A stretch of 64,000 bases of DNA from Fimbriiglobus ruber (GTDB lineage Bacteria; Planctomycetota; Planctomycetia; Gemmatales; Gemmataceae). Position 1 is the stretch's first letter; every line of letters starts with the position of its first letter. The notes beneath the pieces were generated by a model, which was not told the DNA's origin, did not search any database, and worked only from the letters and a program-made list of their open reading frames with translations. The translations under genes were made by a program, and so were the position numbers. This document shows, piece after piece, positions 17,784-30,163 of the stretch. The DNA lies in contig NZ_NIDE01000020.1 in the NCBI RefSeq assembly GCF_002197845.1, positions 62,001 to 126,000 of the forward strand. Reading direction: 5' to 3'.

Positions 17784-20700
17784 TTAGGCCGCGTCGAGTA
17801 TTGCCCGAACTTTGCGGGCCAGGCCGAGTGGCGTGAACGGCTTCTGGAGCAACGCGTCGCCGCTCCCGACAACCCCGTGGCGGACGACCGCGTCGTCCAG
17901 ATACCCGCTGAGGTACAGCACACGCAGCCCCGGCCGGCGGACTCGCACGGTCGCGGCCAACTGCCGACCACCCATTTCCGGCATGACCACGTCCGTCACC
18001 AGCAGATCGATCGGCCCCTGGTACTTCACGGCCAGGCGGATCGCTTCCACGCTGCGGCCGGTGTCTAGTACCTGGTAGCCCTGCATCTCCAGGGCAAGGC
18101 GGGCGATCGTGCGGACCGCGTCTTCGTCCTCCACGAGCAGGATGGTTTCGGTCCCCCGACTGACCAACCCGGTGCCCCCGGACGCCGGGCGCGACGGCTC
18201 CTCTTTGGCGACCGGGATCAGGATTTCGAACGTCGTCCCGACCCCGACGGCACTCTCGACACTGATCGCCCCGCCGCTTTGCTGGACGATGCCGTGGACC
18301 ACCGCCAGCCCGAGTCCGGTTCCCTTCCCGATTCCCTTGGTGGTGAAGAATGGTTCGAAGATTTGAGCCCGCACCTCGGGGGGCATTCCCTGCCCGGTGT
18401 CGGTGACCGTGAGCCGCGCGTACCGGCCGGGGGACAGGTCGGGGTATCGCGCCAGGTCGTCGGGCCCGAGGGTCACGGCGCGCGTCTCAAACGTCAGTCG
18501 GCCGCCGATCGGCATGGCGTCCCGGGCATTCACCGCCAGGTTCATGATGACCTGCTCGAATTGGCCGGGGTCCACCCGGACGCGGCCCAGGTCGGTGTCG
18601 GGCACGACGGTTAGCTCGACGTCTTCGCCGATCAACCGGCGGAGCAACCGACCGGATTCGGTGACCAGCTCGTTGAGGTCGAGGATTTTCGATTCGACGA
18701 CGGTCTTGCGGCTGAAGGTGAGGAGCTGTTGGGTTAGTCGGGCGGCCCGCTCGCCGGCGTCCCGGATCGCCGAGAGCGCCTCCCGCTTGGGGTCGCCGGT
18801 CGCCAGTTCCATGAGGAGCAGGTCGCCGTACCCGTTAATGATGGTGAGAAGGTTGTTGAAGTCATGGGCGACGCCGCTTGCCAGCTGCCCGACGGCTTCC
18901 ATTTTCTGGGCCTGCCGGAACTGGGCTTCCAGTTGCCGGCGGGCGGTGATGTCACGGGCCACGCCGGTGAAGTGTTGCTGACCGTCGAGCCGGAACTCGG
19001 TCACCGTCAGTTCGACCGGGAAGGTGGAGCCGTCTTTCCGCCGGGCGTCGACCTCCCGCCCGATTCCGATCACCTTCGCCATCCCCGTCCGCCGGTATTC
19101 GGCAAGATACCCGTCGTGCGCGCTCCGGTGGGGTTCGGGCATGAGGAGACTGACGTTGGCGCCCACCAGTTCTGACTCCGAGTACCCGAACTGCTCCTCG
19201 ACGGCGTGGTTGACCGACCGGATCGTCCCCCGCTCGTCGATGGTCAGGATGGCGTCATTGACGCTCCTCATGACCGACCGGAGCAGGTCCATGGACCGTT
19301 CGCGGTCGGTCAGGTCGGACTGGGCGACGAGGATCGCGGACGGGCCGGCCCCGGCAATCGGGGTGGCGACGGAGTACACCGGGACCGGGTGGCCGTCCAG
19401 CCGGACGACGCGCATCTCGACCCCGGGTGCGGTCCGGCCGGTCGCGGTCATGGCCGCGGCCCGGGCGCGGACGAGGTCGTGGTAATCGGGATGGGCCACG
19501 TCGTACGGGCTCTTGCCCAACAACTCTTCGGGACCGCTGGCCCCCATCAATCGGACGAACGCAGGGTTGCAGAACACGATTTTGTCGTCCGCATGCACGA
19601 ACACAGCCCCGGGAAGGACGTCCATCAACCGGCGGTATCTCTCCTCGCTCTCGCGGATGGAGGCCTCCGACCGCTTATTCTCGGTGATCTCTAGCACCAC
19701 GACCACGACCGTTCGCCCCCCGGCGTCGTCGGCCCGCGGCTCGTACATCACCCGGAACCACCGTGCCGCGGCCACGCTGCCCGTCGAGGGCAGCGTCAGT
19801 TCGTACGCGACCCGCTCGCCGACCAGTGCGCGGTCCAGGCGCGTCTGAATTTGCGGCCAGCCCGCCGGAAGTAAGTCGTAGACCCTGCGGCCGACGATCG
19901 CGCCGGCGTCGAGCCCGAAGATCTCGGCGTACGCTTCGTTGGCGAACAGGTACTCGTACTGGTCGCTCACCACCACCAGCCCGACGCGGGCGGAGCTGGT
20001 GACGATGCCGAGGAACCGCTCGCGATCCCGGAGGGCCCGCTCGGCCCGCTTGGCATCGGTGACGTCCCGTGTCACGGTGGCGAACCACGCGGGCCCCTCC
20101 GCCTCGTCCCGGATGAGGAACGTCGTGCGGAGGACGTCGAGTCGTGCGCCCGTGCGCAGGTGGTGCATCTGCATCTCGCCCTCCCACAACCCACGCTCGC
20201 GGGCCGTGCCGAGGACGGTGTCGCGGAAGAAGCTGTGCCAGTCCGGGGGGACGTAATCTTTGAAGTTGATGTGCGTCACGTCCTCGTCTTCGGTCAACCC
20301 GATCATCCGCCGCCCGCCGGCGTTCATAAAGGTGATCCGCCCGTCGAGGTCCGCCAGCGCGATGAAGTCTCGGCTGTGCTGGATCAGTTTCACCAGCTTC
20401 CGCTGTTCGGCCTCGGCGTGCTTGCGCGCGGTGATGTCTTCCGTGAAGAGAAAGATGCCGCCGATCTCGCCCCCGGCACGCAGCCACGGCCGCACCTCCC
20501 ACCGGATCCACTGCACCGTCCCGTCGGCCCGCTCGAACCGGTCCTCGTCGTTCCGCTCGACCTCCCCAGCCAGACACCGCCGGTGGACCGCCTTCCACCG
20601 CTCGGACACTTCCGGGAACAGGTCGTAGTGGCTCAGACCGGTCACGTCCCGGTCACCCAGCCGGTAATCGGTGAGCCAGCGGCGGCTGACCTGGAGATAC

Positions 20701-23700
20701 CGCATCTCGCGGTCCAGCATGGCGATCGGGGCCGGCACGTGCTCGGCGAACAGGCGGAGCTGAGCTTCGCTCGCCCGCAACGCCACCTCGGCTCGCCGGC
20801 GGTCGACGCACTGGGCCATCAACTCGGCCACGCCGACCAGATTCGCGAAAGCGGTCGGGTGGAGTGCGGCCCGGGAAAACATCGCAACGACTCCGACCAA
20901 CCGGCCTTCGACCAGTAGTGGATAACCGGCGAACGCGACCAGCCGCTCCCGGGCCACCCACTCCTGATCCGGGATTCGGGGGTCACTGGCGACCGCGTTG
21001 GTCATGTGGGGCAGTCGCTCCTGGGCGATGAGCCCGATCTTGAACTGCCCGACCGGGATCCGCCGGTGCGGCCCGTCAATGTGTGTGTACAGCCCGGCGC
21101 TGCCTTGCAACTCCAGAGACTGGGTCGCATCGTCGAGGGTCCAAGCGCGCGCGAGGGCGACTCCGAGATCGCGGACCAACACCTCGCAACACTCTTGCAG
21201 GATAGCCCGCACGTCGGCTGCCCGGGCGACGGCGACCGCAACGGCCGCCCGCACGGCCGTCGCCTCGGCTTGCTCGGCGAGCGCAGCCTCCGCCCGCTTC
21301 CGGTCGGTAATATCCCGGAAGAACCAGACCCGGCCGAGTCGCTCGCCGTCTGCTCCCCGGACCGGGCTGCTGTACCGGTCGAGCGTCCGCCCGTCGGCCA
21401 GGGCGACCTCGTCCTCGCTCTGCAGGTCCGGGTCGGCGTAGATGGTTGCGACGCGGGCGGCGAAACCCTCCGGGTCGGCCACCCGGTCCCGTACCTGGGC
21501 CAGGATCGGGGCGTCGTCCCCGGCCGCGGCGAGGCTCTCCGGGATGCCCCAAATGTCGAGAAACCGGTGGTTAAAGGACAGGACGTGGCTGTCCGGCCCG
21601 ACGACCAAGATGCCGTCCGGTGAGGCCTCGGTCTGGCTCCGAAGGAGTGCGTGTTGGAAGCGGAGAACCGCCTCGTCACGCTTTCGGTCGGTAACGTCGG
21701 TCAGGAATCCGTGCCACAGCTTACTGCCGTCCGGTTCGTGGACTGGCGTGGCGTGGCCCTCGATCCAAATATACCCGCCGCCCGGCCGGCGGACGCGGTA
21801 CGTTTCGCGCCACGAATCTGAGGTGCGGGCGGATTCCTCAATGGCGGCCCGGAACCGGGCGGCGTCCTCCGGGTGGATCGCCTCGAAAATCGGGGACGCG
21901 TCTGCGGTAAGGTCGTCCGGCCGCACCCCGTAAAGGGTCGTGATCGCCGGACTGGCGTACGGGAAGGACGTCGTGCCGTCCGGGCGAAGTCGGAAGGAGA
22001 AAATCACCCCCGGGGCGGTAGCCGCGACTTTGGCGAACCGGTCCCGCTCGTCCCGCAGCGCCTCCTCGATCCGCCGCCGGTCGGTAATGTCCTCCCACGT
22101 CCCCAGGACGCCGATCACGCGACCGCCGGCGTCGTGCATCGGCACCTTGTTCCGGTCCAGCCAGATCGTCCGCCCGTCGGCCTGGGTCATCGGCTCGACG
22201 ATGTGGTACTGGGCTACATCCGCGTCCATCACCTCCCGGTTCTTCTGGGCGAAGAAGGCCGCCTGGTCCGGGGTGATCCCCGGCAGGTCGAAGTTCGTCA
22301 GCCCGACGATCGCGTCCGGGCTGTCGAATCCCATCATCCGGGCGACCACCCGGTTGCAGCCGAGGAACCGGGACTCGCGGTCCTTCCAGAACACCCCCTG
22401 GGGAATGTTGTCGAGCACCAACTGGAGCATTTCCCGGGACCGGCGGACGGCTTCCTCGGCGAGTCTCCGCTCGGTCACGTCCTGCATCACCCCGATCACC
22501 CGCACCGGCGCCCCCGCCTCGTCGCAGAACGTCCGGCCGAAGTCGTGGACCCACCGCACCTCGCCCCCCGGGCGGACGACGCGGAATTCGATCGAGAAGT
22601 CGGACCGCCCAGTGATCGCCTGCCGGACCGCGACCGCAACGGCCGCCGCGTCGTCCAGGTAAACACTCCGGGTAAACGCGTCGTGGTCCGGGCCGAGCGA
22701 GTCGACCCCGAAGATCGCGAGGCACTCCGGCGAGCGGTGGACGGCGTCCGTGCGCAGGTCCCAGTCCCAGGCACCCATCCGGGCGGCGGACAGGGCGAGT
22801 TGCAACCGCTCCCGGCTCTCCGCCAGGAGGTGCTCGTGTTCCTTGCGGCGCTGGATGTCCCGGCTGATCCCGACCAGGCCGGTGACGACCCCGGCGGTGT
22901 CCCGCAGGGGCACCTTGTTGATGAGCCGCCACGTGTCCCGGCCGGTCGCGTCGCGGGCGAGTTCCTCGTGGTCGAGGATGGATTCGCCGCCGCGGACGAC
23001 CCGCATGTCATCTTCGTGGAACGCCCGGGCCTGATCCGGGGGGTAAAAGTCGAACACGGTCTTGCCGGCGATGTCCGCCTCGTCGGCCAGGCCGACGAAC
23101 GCCAGCGACGACTGGTTGCTCAGGACGAACCGGCCGGCGAGATCCTTGGTGAAGATGAGGTCCGGGATCGCGTCAATAAGCGTCCGCAAAAGGGTCCGTT
23201 CGTTCCGCAGGGCTTGCTCGGCCCGCTTCAGGTCTTCGACGTCCGTACACGTCCCGTACCACACGACGACCGCCCCGGACGGGTCGCGGGCTGGCACCTG
23301 CCGGGTCATGTGCCACCGGTACTCCCCGTCGGCCCGCCGGATGCGGAACTCGACACCCCGGGGTTCGCCGGTCCGCAGGGTCTCGGTCCAGCGCTCGATC
23401 GTCCGGGGCAGATCGTCCGGGTGGATCACCCGGTCCCAGGCCCACCCGGTCAGCTCGCGGGCGTCGAGCCCCGTGTACTCGCCGGCTTTCGTGTTCAGGT
23501 GCGTCAGCGCCCCGGCCGGGTCGGCCGTCCAGACGATCTGGGGGATGGCGTCGGCCAGTTCGCGGAACCGCTTCTCGCCGGCCTGCAACGCGTCCTCCGC
23601 CCACCGCCGGTCGGTCACGTCATGGAGGGTGAGGACGATCAGGTCCGGGGTCCCGTCGGCCGCGACCACGCGGGCCCCGTTGTAACTGATGACCCGCTCG

Positions 23701-25085
23701 CGACCGCGGTCAGTCTGACGGACGACCAGTTCGTAGTTCTCGACCGCCTCCCCCCGGGTGAGTCGCGGCAGAGGCCACTCGGCGAACGGCAGCGGCGGTC
23801 CGCCCGGAATTGACAGGACGAATGTGTCGGTGAACGTCGACAGGTTCCGGCGGACCTCGTCCAGGCTCGCGTACTCGTGCATCCGTAGGGCCGCGGGGTT
23901 CCAGTCGAGTAGGTTTCCCCCGGCGTCCGACAGGATCACCCCGTCGGCCAGGCTCGTAACCACCGCCCGGAAGCGGGCCAGGCTCCGCTCGGACTCGGCC
24001 CGGGCCGCCCGCAACTCGTTTTCGATCCGCTTCCGCTCGGTGATGTTCGTGTGTGCGACGACGACTCCATCGCTGTGGTGGCCGAGGCGGGTTGCCACCA
24101 TCATGAACCACCGCTGCTCGTCCGGGGAGTGGCACGGGTATTCGATCTCGAACCGGTCCGCCGTACCGGCGATCACCTGTCGGACCCCGGAAGCGGCGAC
24201 CGCCGCTTCCAGGCCGTCGTGGTCCACGCTCTCGTCGCAGACTTGGAGGTAATTCGTCCCGACTCCGGTCCGGGGCGACGGGCCGCGCGGGCCCGGGTTG
24301 TCGGCCGCGAACATCCGCCAAGAGTCGTTGACCGCGACGATGACTCCCGCGGGATCGAGAACCGCGATGTGGGCAGTCATCGAATCGAGCACGCCGCGGG
24401 CGAATATCTCCCGCTCCTGGACCAACTCGGCGGCCCGCTTGCGCTCCGTGATCTCGTGCGAAATGCCGACCAGACCAAGTACCCGGCCGTCGGTGTCGCG
24501 GTATGGTGCCTTGGTCGCGAGGTACGTCCGGGTGACCCCCGCGGCGGTCAACTCCTCTTCCTGTGTGTCGGGCCGTCCGTCCGCCATGACCTGGCGGTCC
24601 CGGGCCATCACCCGGTTGGCGCTTTCCGGGTCGAACAGCGCCGTGTCGTCCCGGCCCAGCACGGCGGCGACCGGCAGTCCGACGAACTGAGCGGCGGCCT
24701 CGTTAAAAAGTAAATACTTACCGGCGCTGTCTTTCACGAAAACGGCGTTGGTCGTATTGTCGGTGACCGCCCGGAGGAGACTGTTGACCCGGTCGACGAC
24801 CCGTAGTTCGCGGCGGACAAGCCAGTAGATCAGAGCCGCGGAGATGAGAACGAAGACCGATCCTTTGCCGGTCGCTGCCCAGAAGCCGGACTCAGTTCCG
24901 ACCGGCAGCCAAAACAGGACGCGGTCCGTGAACCAGACCCATGCAAGCCCGAATACCGTGTACAAGCCCACGACCCGGAGGAGCGTCCCGCGGTACGCGC
25001 CCGGTGGTCGCCCGGCGACCGGGTCTTGAGAGAGCCGGGCCGGGACATCGCGGCGAAGTTCGTTGGGCATGACGTCACTCAACAC
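17784..25085 (-). CDS. Giant multi-PAS hybrid histidine kinase
   Basis: 2433 residues (GTG 25085; ATG 25070 is an alternative). Two membrane helices lie at about 32-58 and 70-90. I count about fourteen PAS modules, nine before and five after a GAF domain (about 1265-1385), each ending in a DxTERKR-like linker. The kinase core has a HisKA-type [10 protein letters not shown] with His near 2072, an HATPase with [11 protein letters not shown] and GTGLGLAVV, and a C-terminal receiver with [13 protein letters not shown], Asp near 2365. The combination suggests integration of many small-molecule or redox signals. Its output regulator is not encoded next to it. The length is exceptional even for planctomycetes. 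Confidence 0.93.
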   Translation of the reverse strand: MLSDVMPNELRRDVPARLSQDPVAGRPPGAYRGTLLRVVGLYTVFGLAWVWFTDRVLFWLPVGTESGFWAATGKGSVFVLISAALIYWLVRRELRVVDRVNSLLRAVTDNTTNAVFVKDSAGKYLLFNEAAAQFVGLPVAAVLGRDDTALFDPESANRVMARDRQVMADGRPDTQEEELTAAGVTRTYLATKAPYRDTDGRVLGLVGISHEITERKRAAELVQEREIFARGVLDSMTAHIAVLDPAGVIVAVNDSWRMFAADNPGPRGPSPRTGVGTNYLQVCDESVDHDGLEAAVAASGVRQVIAGTADRFEIEYPCHSPDEQRWFMMVATRLGHHSDGVVVAHTNITERKRIENELRAARAESERSLARFRAVVTSLADGVILSDAGGNLLDWNPAALRMHEYASLDEVRRNLSTFTDTFVLSIPGGPPLPFAEWPLPRLTRGEAVENYELVVRQTDRGRERVISYNGARVVAADGTPDLIVLTLHDVTDRRWAEDALQAGEKRFRELADAIPQIVWTADPAGALTHLNTKAGEYTGLDARELTGWAWDRVIHPDDLPRTIERWTETLRTGEPRGVEFRIRRADGEYRWHMTRQVPARDPSGAVVVWYGTCTDVEDLKRAEQALRNERTLLRTLIDAIPDLIFTKDLAGRFVLSNQSSLAFVGLADEADIAGKTVFDFYPPDQARAFHEDDMRVVRGGESILDHEELARDATGRDTWRLINKVPLRDTAGVVTGLVGISRDIQRRKEHEHLLAESRERLQLALSAARMGAWDWDLRTDAVHRSPECLAIFGVDSLGPDHDAFTRSVYLDDAAAVAVAVRQAITGRSDFSIEFRVVRPGGEVRWVHDFGRTFCDEAGAPVRVIGVMQDVTERRLAEEAVRRSREMLQLVLDNIPQGVFWKDRESRFLGCNRVVARMMGFDSPDAIVGLTNFDLPGITPDQAAFFAQKNREVMDADVAQYHIVEPMTQADGRTIWLDRNKVPMHDAGGRVIGVLGTWEDITDRRRIEEALRDERDRFAKVAATAPGVIFSFRLRPDGTTSFPYASPAITTLYGVRPDDLTADASPIFEAIHPEDAARFRAAIEESARTSDSWRETYRVRRPGGGYIWIEGHATPVHEPDGSKLWHGFLTDVTDRKRDEAVLRFQHALLRSQTEASPDGILVVGPDSHVLSFNHRFLDIWGIPESLAAAGDDAPILAQVRDRVADPEGFAARVATIYADPDLQSEDEVALADGRTLDRYSSPVRGADGERLGRVWFFRDITDRKRAEAALAEQAEATAVRAAVAVAVARAADVRAILQECCEVLVRDLGVALARAWTLDDATQSLELQGSAGLYTHIDGPHRRIPVGQFKIGLIAQERLPHMTNAVASDPRIPDQEWVARERLVAFAGYPLLVEGRLVGVVAMFSRAALHPTAFANLVGVAELMAQCVDRRRAEVALRASEAQLRLFAEHVPAPIAMLDREMRYLQVSRRWLTDYRLGDRDVTGLSHYDLFPEVSERWKAVHRRCLAGEVERNDEDRFERADGTVQWIRWEVRPWLRAGGEIGGIFLFTEDITARKHAEAEQRKLVKLIQHSRDFIALADLDGRITFMNAGGRRMIGLTEDEDVTHINFKDYVPPDWHSFFRDTVLGTARERGLWEGEMQMHHLRTGARLDVLRTTFLIRDEAEGPAWFATVTRDVTDAKRAERALRDRERFLGIVTSSARVGLVVVSDQYEYLFANEAYAEIFGLDAGAIVGRRVYDLLPAGWPQIQTRLDRALVGERVAYELTLPSTGSVAAARWFRVMYEPRADDAGGRTVVVVVLEITENKRSEASIRESEERYRRLMDVLPGAVFVHADDKIVFCNPAFVRLMGASGPEELLGKSPYDVAHPDYHDLVRARAAAMTATGRTAPGVEMRVVRLDGHPVPVYSVATPIAGAGPSAILVAQSDLTDRERSMDLLRSVMRSVNDAILTIDERGTIRSVNHAVEEQFGYSESELVGANVSLLMPEPHRSAHDGYLAEYRRTGMAKVIGIGREVDARRKDGSTFPVELTVTEFRLDGQQHFTGVARDITARRQLEAQFRQAQKMEAVGQLASGVAHDFNNLLTIINGYGDLLLMELATGDPKREALSAIRDAGERAARLTQQLLTFSRKTVVESKILDLNELVTESGRLLRRLIGEDVELTVVPDTDLGRVRVDPGQFEQVIMNLAVNARDAMPIGGRLTFETRAVTLGPDDLARYPDLSPGRYARLTVTDTGQGMPPEVRAQIFEPFFTTKGIGKGTGLGLAVVHGIVQQSGGAISVESAVGVGTTFEILIPVAKEEPSRPASGGTGLVSRGTETILLVEDEDAVRTIARLALEMQGYQVLDTGRSVEAIRLAVKYQGPIDLLVTDVVMPEMGGRQLAATVRVRRPGLRVLYLSGYLDDAVVRHGVVGSGDALLQKPFTPLGLARKVRAILDAA

Positions 25086-25312
25086 ACGGCGGGCATCGCG
25101 TGGGCAGGGCGGTCGGCGCGCCCCGGCCCGCGCGGGGGGCGAACCGCTTTCGTAGCCGAGAGTGGTATCATATCACTGCGGCGATAAAGGCGAAGCGATT
25201 TATTGGACAAGTGAATAGTATGTGACAATGCGCAGACGTTAATACGCGACGCTCCGACGACTGGGCTGCCCGTGCTAGCCTTATAAGAATGGCTCCTCCG
25301 GCCGTCGCGGTC
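25086..25312. promoter_or_regulatory. Upstream region of the giant kinase gene
   Basis: This gap between two minus-strand genes becomes AT-richer around 25165-25235. On the minus strand a TATGAT hexamer (near 25167-25172) is a good minus-10 candidate for the kinase, but no matching minus-35 box stands out. A very GC-rich block lies nearer the start codon. Confidence 0.35.
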
Positions 25313-27559
25313 TTACCGGGGGTGCTGTTGATAGATCTGATCGAATTGAGGGGCGGCCGCCTGGAACGCGGCCGCCAGCAGCGGGTCGAACTGGTTCGGG
25401 CTCTCGGCCGTGATGATCCGGAGCGTCCGGGCGTGGGTGAACCCGGGCCGCGCGGGCCGGCGGGAGCGCAGGGCGTCGTACACGGAAACGAGCCCGACCA
25501 CACGGGCGGCCAGCGGGATGTCCGCCCCTTTGAGCCCGTCCGGGTACCCGCCTCCGTCCCACCGCTCGTGGTGCGACCGGACCACTTCGGCGGCCAACGA
25601 CAGGCACGGCAGGGATTGGCCGTACTTGGCAACCAGGTCCGCGATCACGTCCGCCCCGATCGTCGCGTGCATCTGGACGGCCATCATCTCCTCAGCGTCC
25701 AGCCGCCCCGGCTTCATCGAGATGGGGGTCGGGATCGCCAGCAGGCCCACGTCGTGGAGCGGGGCCACAGCCGCCAGCATGTCCAGGTACGTCTGGTCCT
25801 TGAGCCGCGCGTACTCGGCGTGGTAAGGGGCAACGGCCGCCAGGGCCGACACGTACCGCGTGAGCCGGGCGCTATGCCCGCGGCTCAGAACGGTGACTTC
25901 TTCCAAGAGCCGCGTGACGATCAGACCCAGGGCCTTCGCGGTCGTGTACGGCGGCGGGCCGGCGAACGGGTCGCCGGGCGAGGGGCCCGCCAGCGTCCGG
26001 GGCTCGAACCGCGTGTCCGCTCCGGTCAGACGAGTCGTGGCCCGGGCGGGAATCCGAACGGTGTCCCGGGCCGATGGACTTTGGGGCGGCCGCGCCTCGA
26101 ACCCGGGCCGGCGGTTCAACAGCCCGCGGACGCGGGACAGGAATTCAGACGGCTGGAACGGCTTGCGGATGAAATCGTCCGCCCCTTCGAGCAGCAAGTT
26201 GCCGAGCGTCTCTGTCGTGACCGCCCCGGACATCAACATCACCATCGGGAGCGGGTCCGGGACCTGGGCCTGGATGCGGGCCGTCAGGCCCGCCCCGTCC
26301 AACCCCGGCATGTCCATGTCCGAGATCACCAGATCGAACGGCTGGTGTTCGAGGGCTTCCCAGGCCGCGTCCCCCGTCTCGACCTCGGTACACGCGCACT
26401 CGCCGGCGAGGAGGTTCCGAACGAAAACCCGGATGTCGATGTCGTCGTCGGCAACGAGGACACGGAATTTCGAGCTCGCGTCCGCGCCGGCCACGACCGG
26501 TTGCCATCGGGTGAACGGGCCGAGGGCGGCGGCGACCGCGGCGGCCGAGGGCGGCCGCCGGTCTGGGTCCGGTTGCATCAACCGGGCGATCAGGTCGCTC
26601 AGCCCGACCGGGTACTCCGGACGAACCGCCCGGAGTTCCGGCGGGGGGGCGTTCAAGCGGAGTTGCAGGTCAACGATGGCCGCCCCCGTCACGGGAAACG
26701 GCTCCCTGCCCGTTAGGGCCCAGAACAGCGACGCCCCGAGGGAAAACAGGTCGGCCCGGATGTCGACCCGGTGTGGGTCGCGGGCCTGTTCCGGAGCCAT
26801 GTACCCGACCGACCCGAGCAGGACGCCCGGTTCGGTCACCTGCAACTGGGGGTGCAGGGCCAGGCCGAAGTCGAGCACCTTGGCCTGCCAGTCCGGGGTG
26901 ACTATGATGTTCTGCGGCTTGATGTCGCGGTGGATTAGCCCGTGGCGGTGGGCTTCCGTCAGGGCGTCCGCGACCTGCCGGAAGAGGGCGGCGGCCCTGT
27001 GGACCGGGACCGGCCCGTTCTCCGTGACGAACCCGTGTAGGTCCCGCCCCGGGACGAGTTCCATCACGTAGTAATCCCGCACCTCGCGGGCGCCGGGCGG
27101 GCGATGCTGACCAGCGTCCTGGCAGCCGACGATGTTCGGGTGCTGGAGGCGGGCGACCGACCGGGCTTCTAGGTAGAATCGGTGCAAGCGGGCGTGGTCC
27201 CCGTGTCCGGCGGACACGAGTTTGACGGCGACCTGCCGGCGGAGGTGAATGTGCTCGGCCCGGTAGACGACGCCCATGCCGCCGCGGCCGAGCGGTTCGA
27301 GCAGGCGGTAGTGGCCGACCACCAGGTCCGTACTCTGGCCGCTCCGGATCATCTGGGACTGGAACTCGGTGAGCAGTTGCCGCTCGACCAGTTTTTCGAG
27401 GAGCGACTCGATTTGTTCGGTGGACGCGATGTCGGACAGGATCTGGGCCGGGAGTTCGCACCACTCTTCCGGGTGAATGATTGATTGTTCGAGAAGATCG
27501 TTGAGGAAGTCCAACCCCGGCGGAATCACGGCGGTTTTCAATACGAGAGTGCTGCTCAT
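25313..27559 (-). CDS. Ser/Thr protein kinase - receiver - HD-GYP fusion
   Basis: 748 residues from ATG 27559; an in-frame ATG lies 12 codons upstream. A helical N-terminus precedes an eukaryotic-type kinase with [22 protein letters not shown] near residue 213, LDFGLAL and APEQ. A receiver follows with RVLVADDD, phosphoacceptor ISDMDMPG near 415 and FIRKPF. After a linker comes an HD-GYP domain with LHDVGLL near 601 and HHERWDGGGYPDG near 668. All catalytic signatures are intact, so it may couple protein phosphorylation and phosphorelay input to cyclic-di-GMP breakdown. A paralog lies directly upstream. Confidence 0.9.
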   Translation of the reverse strand: MSSTLVLKTAVIPPGLDFLNDLLEQSIIHPEEWCELPAQILSDIASTEQIESLLEKLVERQLLTEFQSQMIRSGQSTDLVVGHYRLLEPLGRGGMGVVYRAEHIHLRRQVAVKLVSAGHGDHARLHRFYLEARSVARLQHPNIVGCQDAGQHRPPGAREVRDYYVMELVPGRDLHGFVTENGPVPVHRAAALFRQVADALTEAHRHGLIHRDIKPQNIIVTPDWQAKVLDFGLALHPQLQVTEPGVLLGSVGYMAPEQARDPHRVDIRADLFSLGASLFWALTGREPFPVTGAAIVDLQLRLNAPPPELRAVRPEYPVGLSDLIARLMQPDPDRRPPSAAAVAAALGPFTRWQPVVAGADASSKFRVLVADDDIDIRVFVRNLLAGECACTEVETGDAAWEALEHQPFDLVISDMDMPGLDGAGLTARIQAQVPDPLPMVMLMSGAVTTETLGNLLLEGADDFIRKPFQPSEFLSRVRGLLNRRPGFEARPPQSPSARDTVRIPARATTRLTGADTRFEPRTLAGPSPGDPFAGPPPYTTAKALGLIVTRLLEEVTVLSRGHSARLTRYVSALAAVAPYHAEYARLKDQTYLDMLAAVAPLHDVGLLAIPTPISMKPGRLDAEEMMAVQMHATIGADVIADLVAKYGQSLPCLSLAAEVVRSHHERWDGGGYPDGLKGADIPLAARVVGLVSVYDALRSRRPARPGFTHARTLRIITAESPNQFDPLLAAAFQAAAPQFDQIYQQHPR

Positions 27560-27726
27560 GTCTTGGCCCGCTTGAATCGGAGTCAGACTGATCACAAGCC
27601 CGGAGAGTGCCGTTCAGTGTGATGGCGGTCCGAATTTAAAAGTATAGGTCACGGCCAGTGATAGTGATGTGACGAATTATTATTTAAATAGCGTAAATTA
27701 TTGGTTTCGTAATATTTGAATAGATT

Positions 27727-27853
27727 TAGGAGTTACGCAGTCGATTCCGCAAGTCATTACTAAATCAAGACTTGCGTCATTTGGCCTTCAAGAGCGCTTT
27801 TGCTACAAGTCGATACTGCATAATGGCTTATGGAATCGACTGCGTAACTCCTA
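27727..27853. mobile_element. 127-bp MITE with 22-bp terminal inverted repeats
   Basis: The ends are perfect inverted repeats beginning TAGGAGTTACGCAGTCGATT. The element is flanked by 5-bp direct repeats AGATT (27722-27726 and 27854-27858), as expected for a target-site duplication. The inside has a further small inverted pair (GCAAGTC/GACTTGC) and no coding capacity. It lies in an AT-rich gap between the two kinase-HD-GYP genes. No full-length partner transposon with these ends is in the window. Confidence 0.85.
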
Positions 27854-27937
27854 AGATTTATGGCTAATTTTTAGGGCACCAAGGGAATCGGTGGTACACA
27901 GCGGCGCTGATTCGCCCTGCGTGAGAACGAGTCAGCG

Positions 27938-30163
27938 TTACGAATAGCGCTTGAACACGTCTTCGAACCGGGGCGCCGACGCGGCGAACGCGGCCAGAAT
28001 AGCCGGGTCAAACCGGCCGGGGCTCTCGTTCGCGATCACCCGCACGGCGTGGGCGTGGCTCAGGGCCGGGCGGTGCGGGCGGCGGGACCGCAGCGCGTCG
28101 TACACCGACGCCACCGCCATCACCCGCGCGGCCAGCGGGATTTCCGAGCCGGCGAGCTGGTCCGGGTACCCGGACCCGTCCCACCGCTCGTGGTGGCCCC
28201 GGATCAAGTCGGCCGCGACCGCCAGACCGGCCGACTCCGTCGGGAGCTTGGCCGCCATCCCGCCCATCAACCCGGCCCCGATCGAGACGTGCGTCTGCAT
28301 CACCATTTGCTCGTCCGCGTCCAGGCGGCCCGGCTTCATCACCAGTCCCCCCGGCAGGACCAGGAGCCCGATGTCGTACAGTGGGGCGGCCACGGTCAGG
28401 ACGTTCACGTAAGCCGCGTCCTGGAGCCGCGCGTACTCGCCCTCCGGGTCGGTCATGACGGCCAAAGCCTGGACGTACCGGGAGATCCGGTGCTGGAACC
28501 CGGCGGCCAGGTAGCCGGACTCGGCCAACAGCTCGGCCACCGCCGTAATCATCACGTTCCACGGGTGGGCGACCTCCGTGCGTGCGCCCCCCGCCGGGGT
28601 GACGGTGATGTCGACCGGCCGGGTGCCGGGCCCGGGAGTCGCCGTGTCTCGGGCCGCCTTCCGTCGGCTCAGTAGGGCCCGGACGCGGGAGCGGAACTCG
28701 ACCGGGCGGAACGGGTGCGCGAGAAAGTCGTCGGCCCCGCAGGCGAGTAAGCCACCCAGGGCCTCGGTCGGGGTGTCCCGGGACACGAGCAGGATTTTCA
28801 GTTCGGGGTCCGGCGTGTGTGTCCGGATGGTCGTGAGCAGTTCCGCGAGCCCACTGTCCGGCGAGGCGACGTCGATCACGACGAGGTCGACGGCCCGCCG
28901 TTCGAGTACGGTGAGCATGTCCTTGTTGTTGCGGGACCAGATGACGCGGAACTCGTCCCCGAGCAGGGCTTCGAGGTAGTTCCGGGTCGTGTCGTCCTGG
29001 CCGACCGCTAGAACCCGGGTCGCCTTCTCGCGGCCGTCCGCGGCGACCGCCTCGTGAGGAGTCCAGCGGGTGAACGGGACGAGCGCGGCGGACAGCGCGG
29101 CGGCCGACGGGAACCGGTCCTCGGGGTTCGTCTCCATGAGCTTCTGGATGAGCGCGGCCAAATCGACCGGGAGTTCCGGGCGGACCTTCAAGACATCCGG
29201 GGGCGCGCCCGTCAGCCGCCGACTCAGGTCGGCGAGAACATTCCCGCTCTCGGGGAACGGCTCGGACCCGGTGGCCGCCAGGAACATCGTCGCCCCGAGC
29301 GAGAACAGGTCGGCCCGGCCGTCTACGGCGTGTGCGTCTTTGGCCTGCTCGGGGGCCATGTACCCGACCGTCCCGAGGAGGGCACCCGGCTCGGTCAGCT
29401 GGCGGTGCGGCTGGAGGGCGAGCCCGAAGTCGAGCAGCTTGGCCTGCCAGTCCGGGGTGACGAAGATGTTCGGCGGCTTGATGTCCCGGTGGACGAGTCC
29501 GTGCCGGTGGGCCTCGGCCAGCGCGTCCGCGATCTGCCGGAACAGCGTGGCCACCCGGTACACGGGGAGCGGCCCGGTGGTCCGGACGAGCGAGAACAGG
29601 TCCTGCCCGTTGAGCAGTTCCATCACGAAATAGTCGCGGGGCGGCTTCGTCGAGTCCGCCCACTGGTGCCGCCCGCTGTCCAGACAGGTCACGATGTTCG
29701 GGTGCCGAAGGCGGGCGACGGCCCGGGACTCGGCGTAGAAGCGGTGGAGGAGCCGGGGGTTGTCCTCGATCATCTGGGTGGTGACTTTGATCGCCACCCG
29801 GCGACGGAGGTACAGGTGCTCGGCGCAGTAGACGACGCCCATCCCGCCCCGGCCGATCTGCCCGAGCAGCCGGTAGTGCCCGAGGATGAGTTCGTCCCAC
29901 TTCCCGCGGTGGAGCAAGTCGGCCTGGAAGCGGGTGAGGAGTTTGGACGCGACGAGCTGGTTGGTGAGCTCCTCGATCGTCGCGCTGTTCTGGATGTTGG
30001 ACCGGACGAGCTGCGAGAGCTCGTCCCAATCTTCCGGGAGGACGACCCAGGTATCCAGCATCCAGGTGAGAAGTTTGGACGCGGCCGCATCGACCGGTGG
30101 AGCCTTCGGGATCTCGAGATCGACCGTTTCCAGGAGGACGAGATCGTTCGTACTCTTCACCAT
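27938..30163 (-). CDS. Ser/Thr protein kinase - degenerate receiver - degenerate HD-GYP fusion
   Basis: 741 residues from ATG 30163; the frame continues 38 codons further to ATG 30277. It is a paralog of the neighbouring fusion with the same domain order. The kinase is intact ([28 protein letters not shown]). The receiver keeps an Asp in LVVIDVAS, but the invariant lysine position reads FLAHPFRP instead of KPF. The HD-GYP domain reads [10 protein letters not shown] where the paralog has LHDVGLL, so the first metal-binding histidine is replaced by tyrosine, although [12 protein letters not shown] remains. Kinase activity is likely kept, while phosphodiesterase activity is probably lost. Confidence 0.9.
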   Translation of the reverse strand: MVKSTNDLVLLETVDLEIPKAPPVDAAASKLLTWMLDTWVVLPEDWDELSQLVRSNIQNSATIEELTNQLVASKLLTRFQADLLHRGKWDELILGHYRLLGQIGRGGMGVVYCAEHLYLRRRVAIKVTTQMIEDNPRLLHRFYAESRAVARLRHPNIVTCLDSGRHQWADSTKPPRDYFVMELLNGQDLFSLVRTTGPLPVYRVATLFRQIADALAEAHRHGLVHRDIKPPNIFVTPDWQAKLLDFGLALQPHRQLTEPGALLGTVGYMAPEQAKDAHAVDGRADLFSLGATMFLAATGSEPFPESGNVLADLSRRLTGAPPDVLKVRPELPVDLAALIQKLMETNPEDRFPSAAALSAALVPFTRWTPHEAVAADGREKATRVLAVGQDDTTRNYLEALLGDEFRVIWSRNNKDMLTVLERRAVDLVVIDVASPDSGLAELLTTIRTHTPDPELKILLVSRDTPTEALGGLLACGADDFLAHPFRPVEFRSRVRALLSRRKAARDTATPGPGTRPVDITVTPAGGARTEVAHPWNVMITAVAELLAESGYLAAGFQHRISRYVQALAVMTDPEGEYARLQDAAYVNVLTVAAPLYDIGLLVLPGGLVMKPGRLDADEQMVMQTHVSIGAGLMGGMAAKLPTESAGLAVAADLIRGHHERWDGSGYPDQLAGSEIPLAARVMAVASVYDALRSRRPHRPALSHAHAVRVIANESPGRFDPAILAAFAASAPRFEDVFKRYS

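Noticed and set aside
17784-25085. Many long plus-strand frames opposite the giant kinase, up to 646 codons
   Set aside because: High GC content makes antisense frames open. Their sequences are Arg/Pro/Gly-rich without motifs, while the minus strand encodes clear PAS and kinase domains.
28008-30029. A 673-codon minus-strand frame inside the second kinase fusion gene
   Set aside because: It is a shifted frame of the same DNA with low-complexity Pro/Arg/Gly content; the overlapping frame has all kinase motifs.
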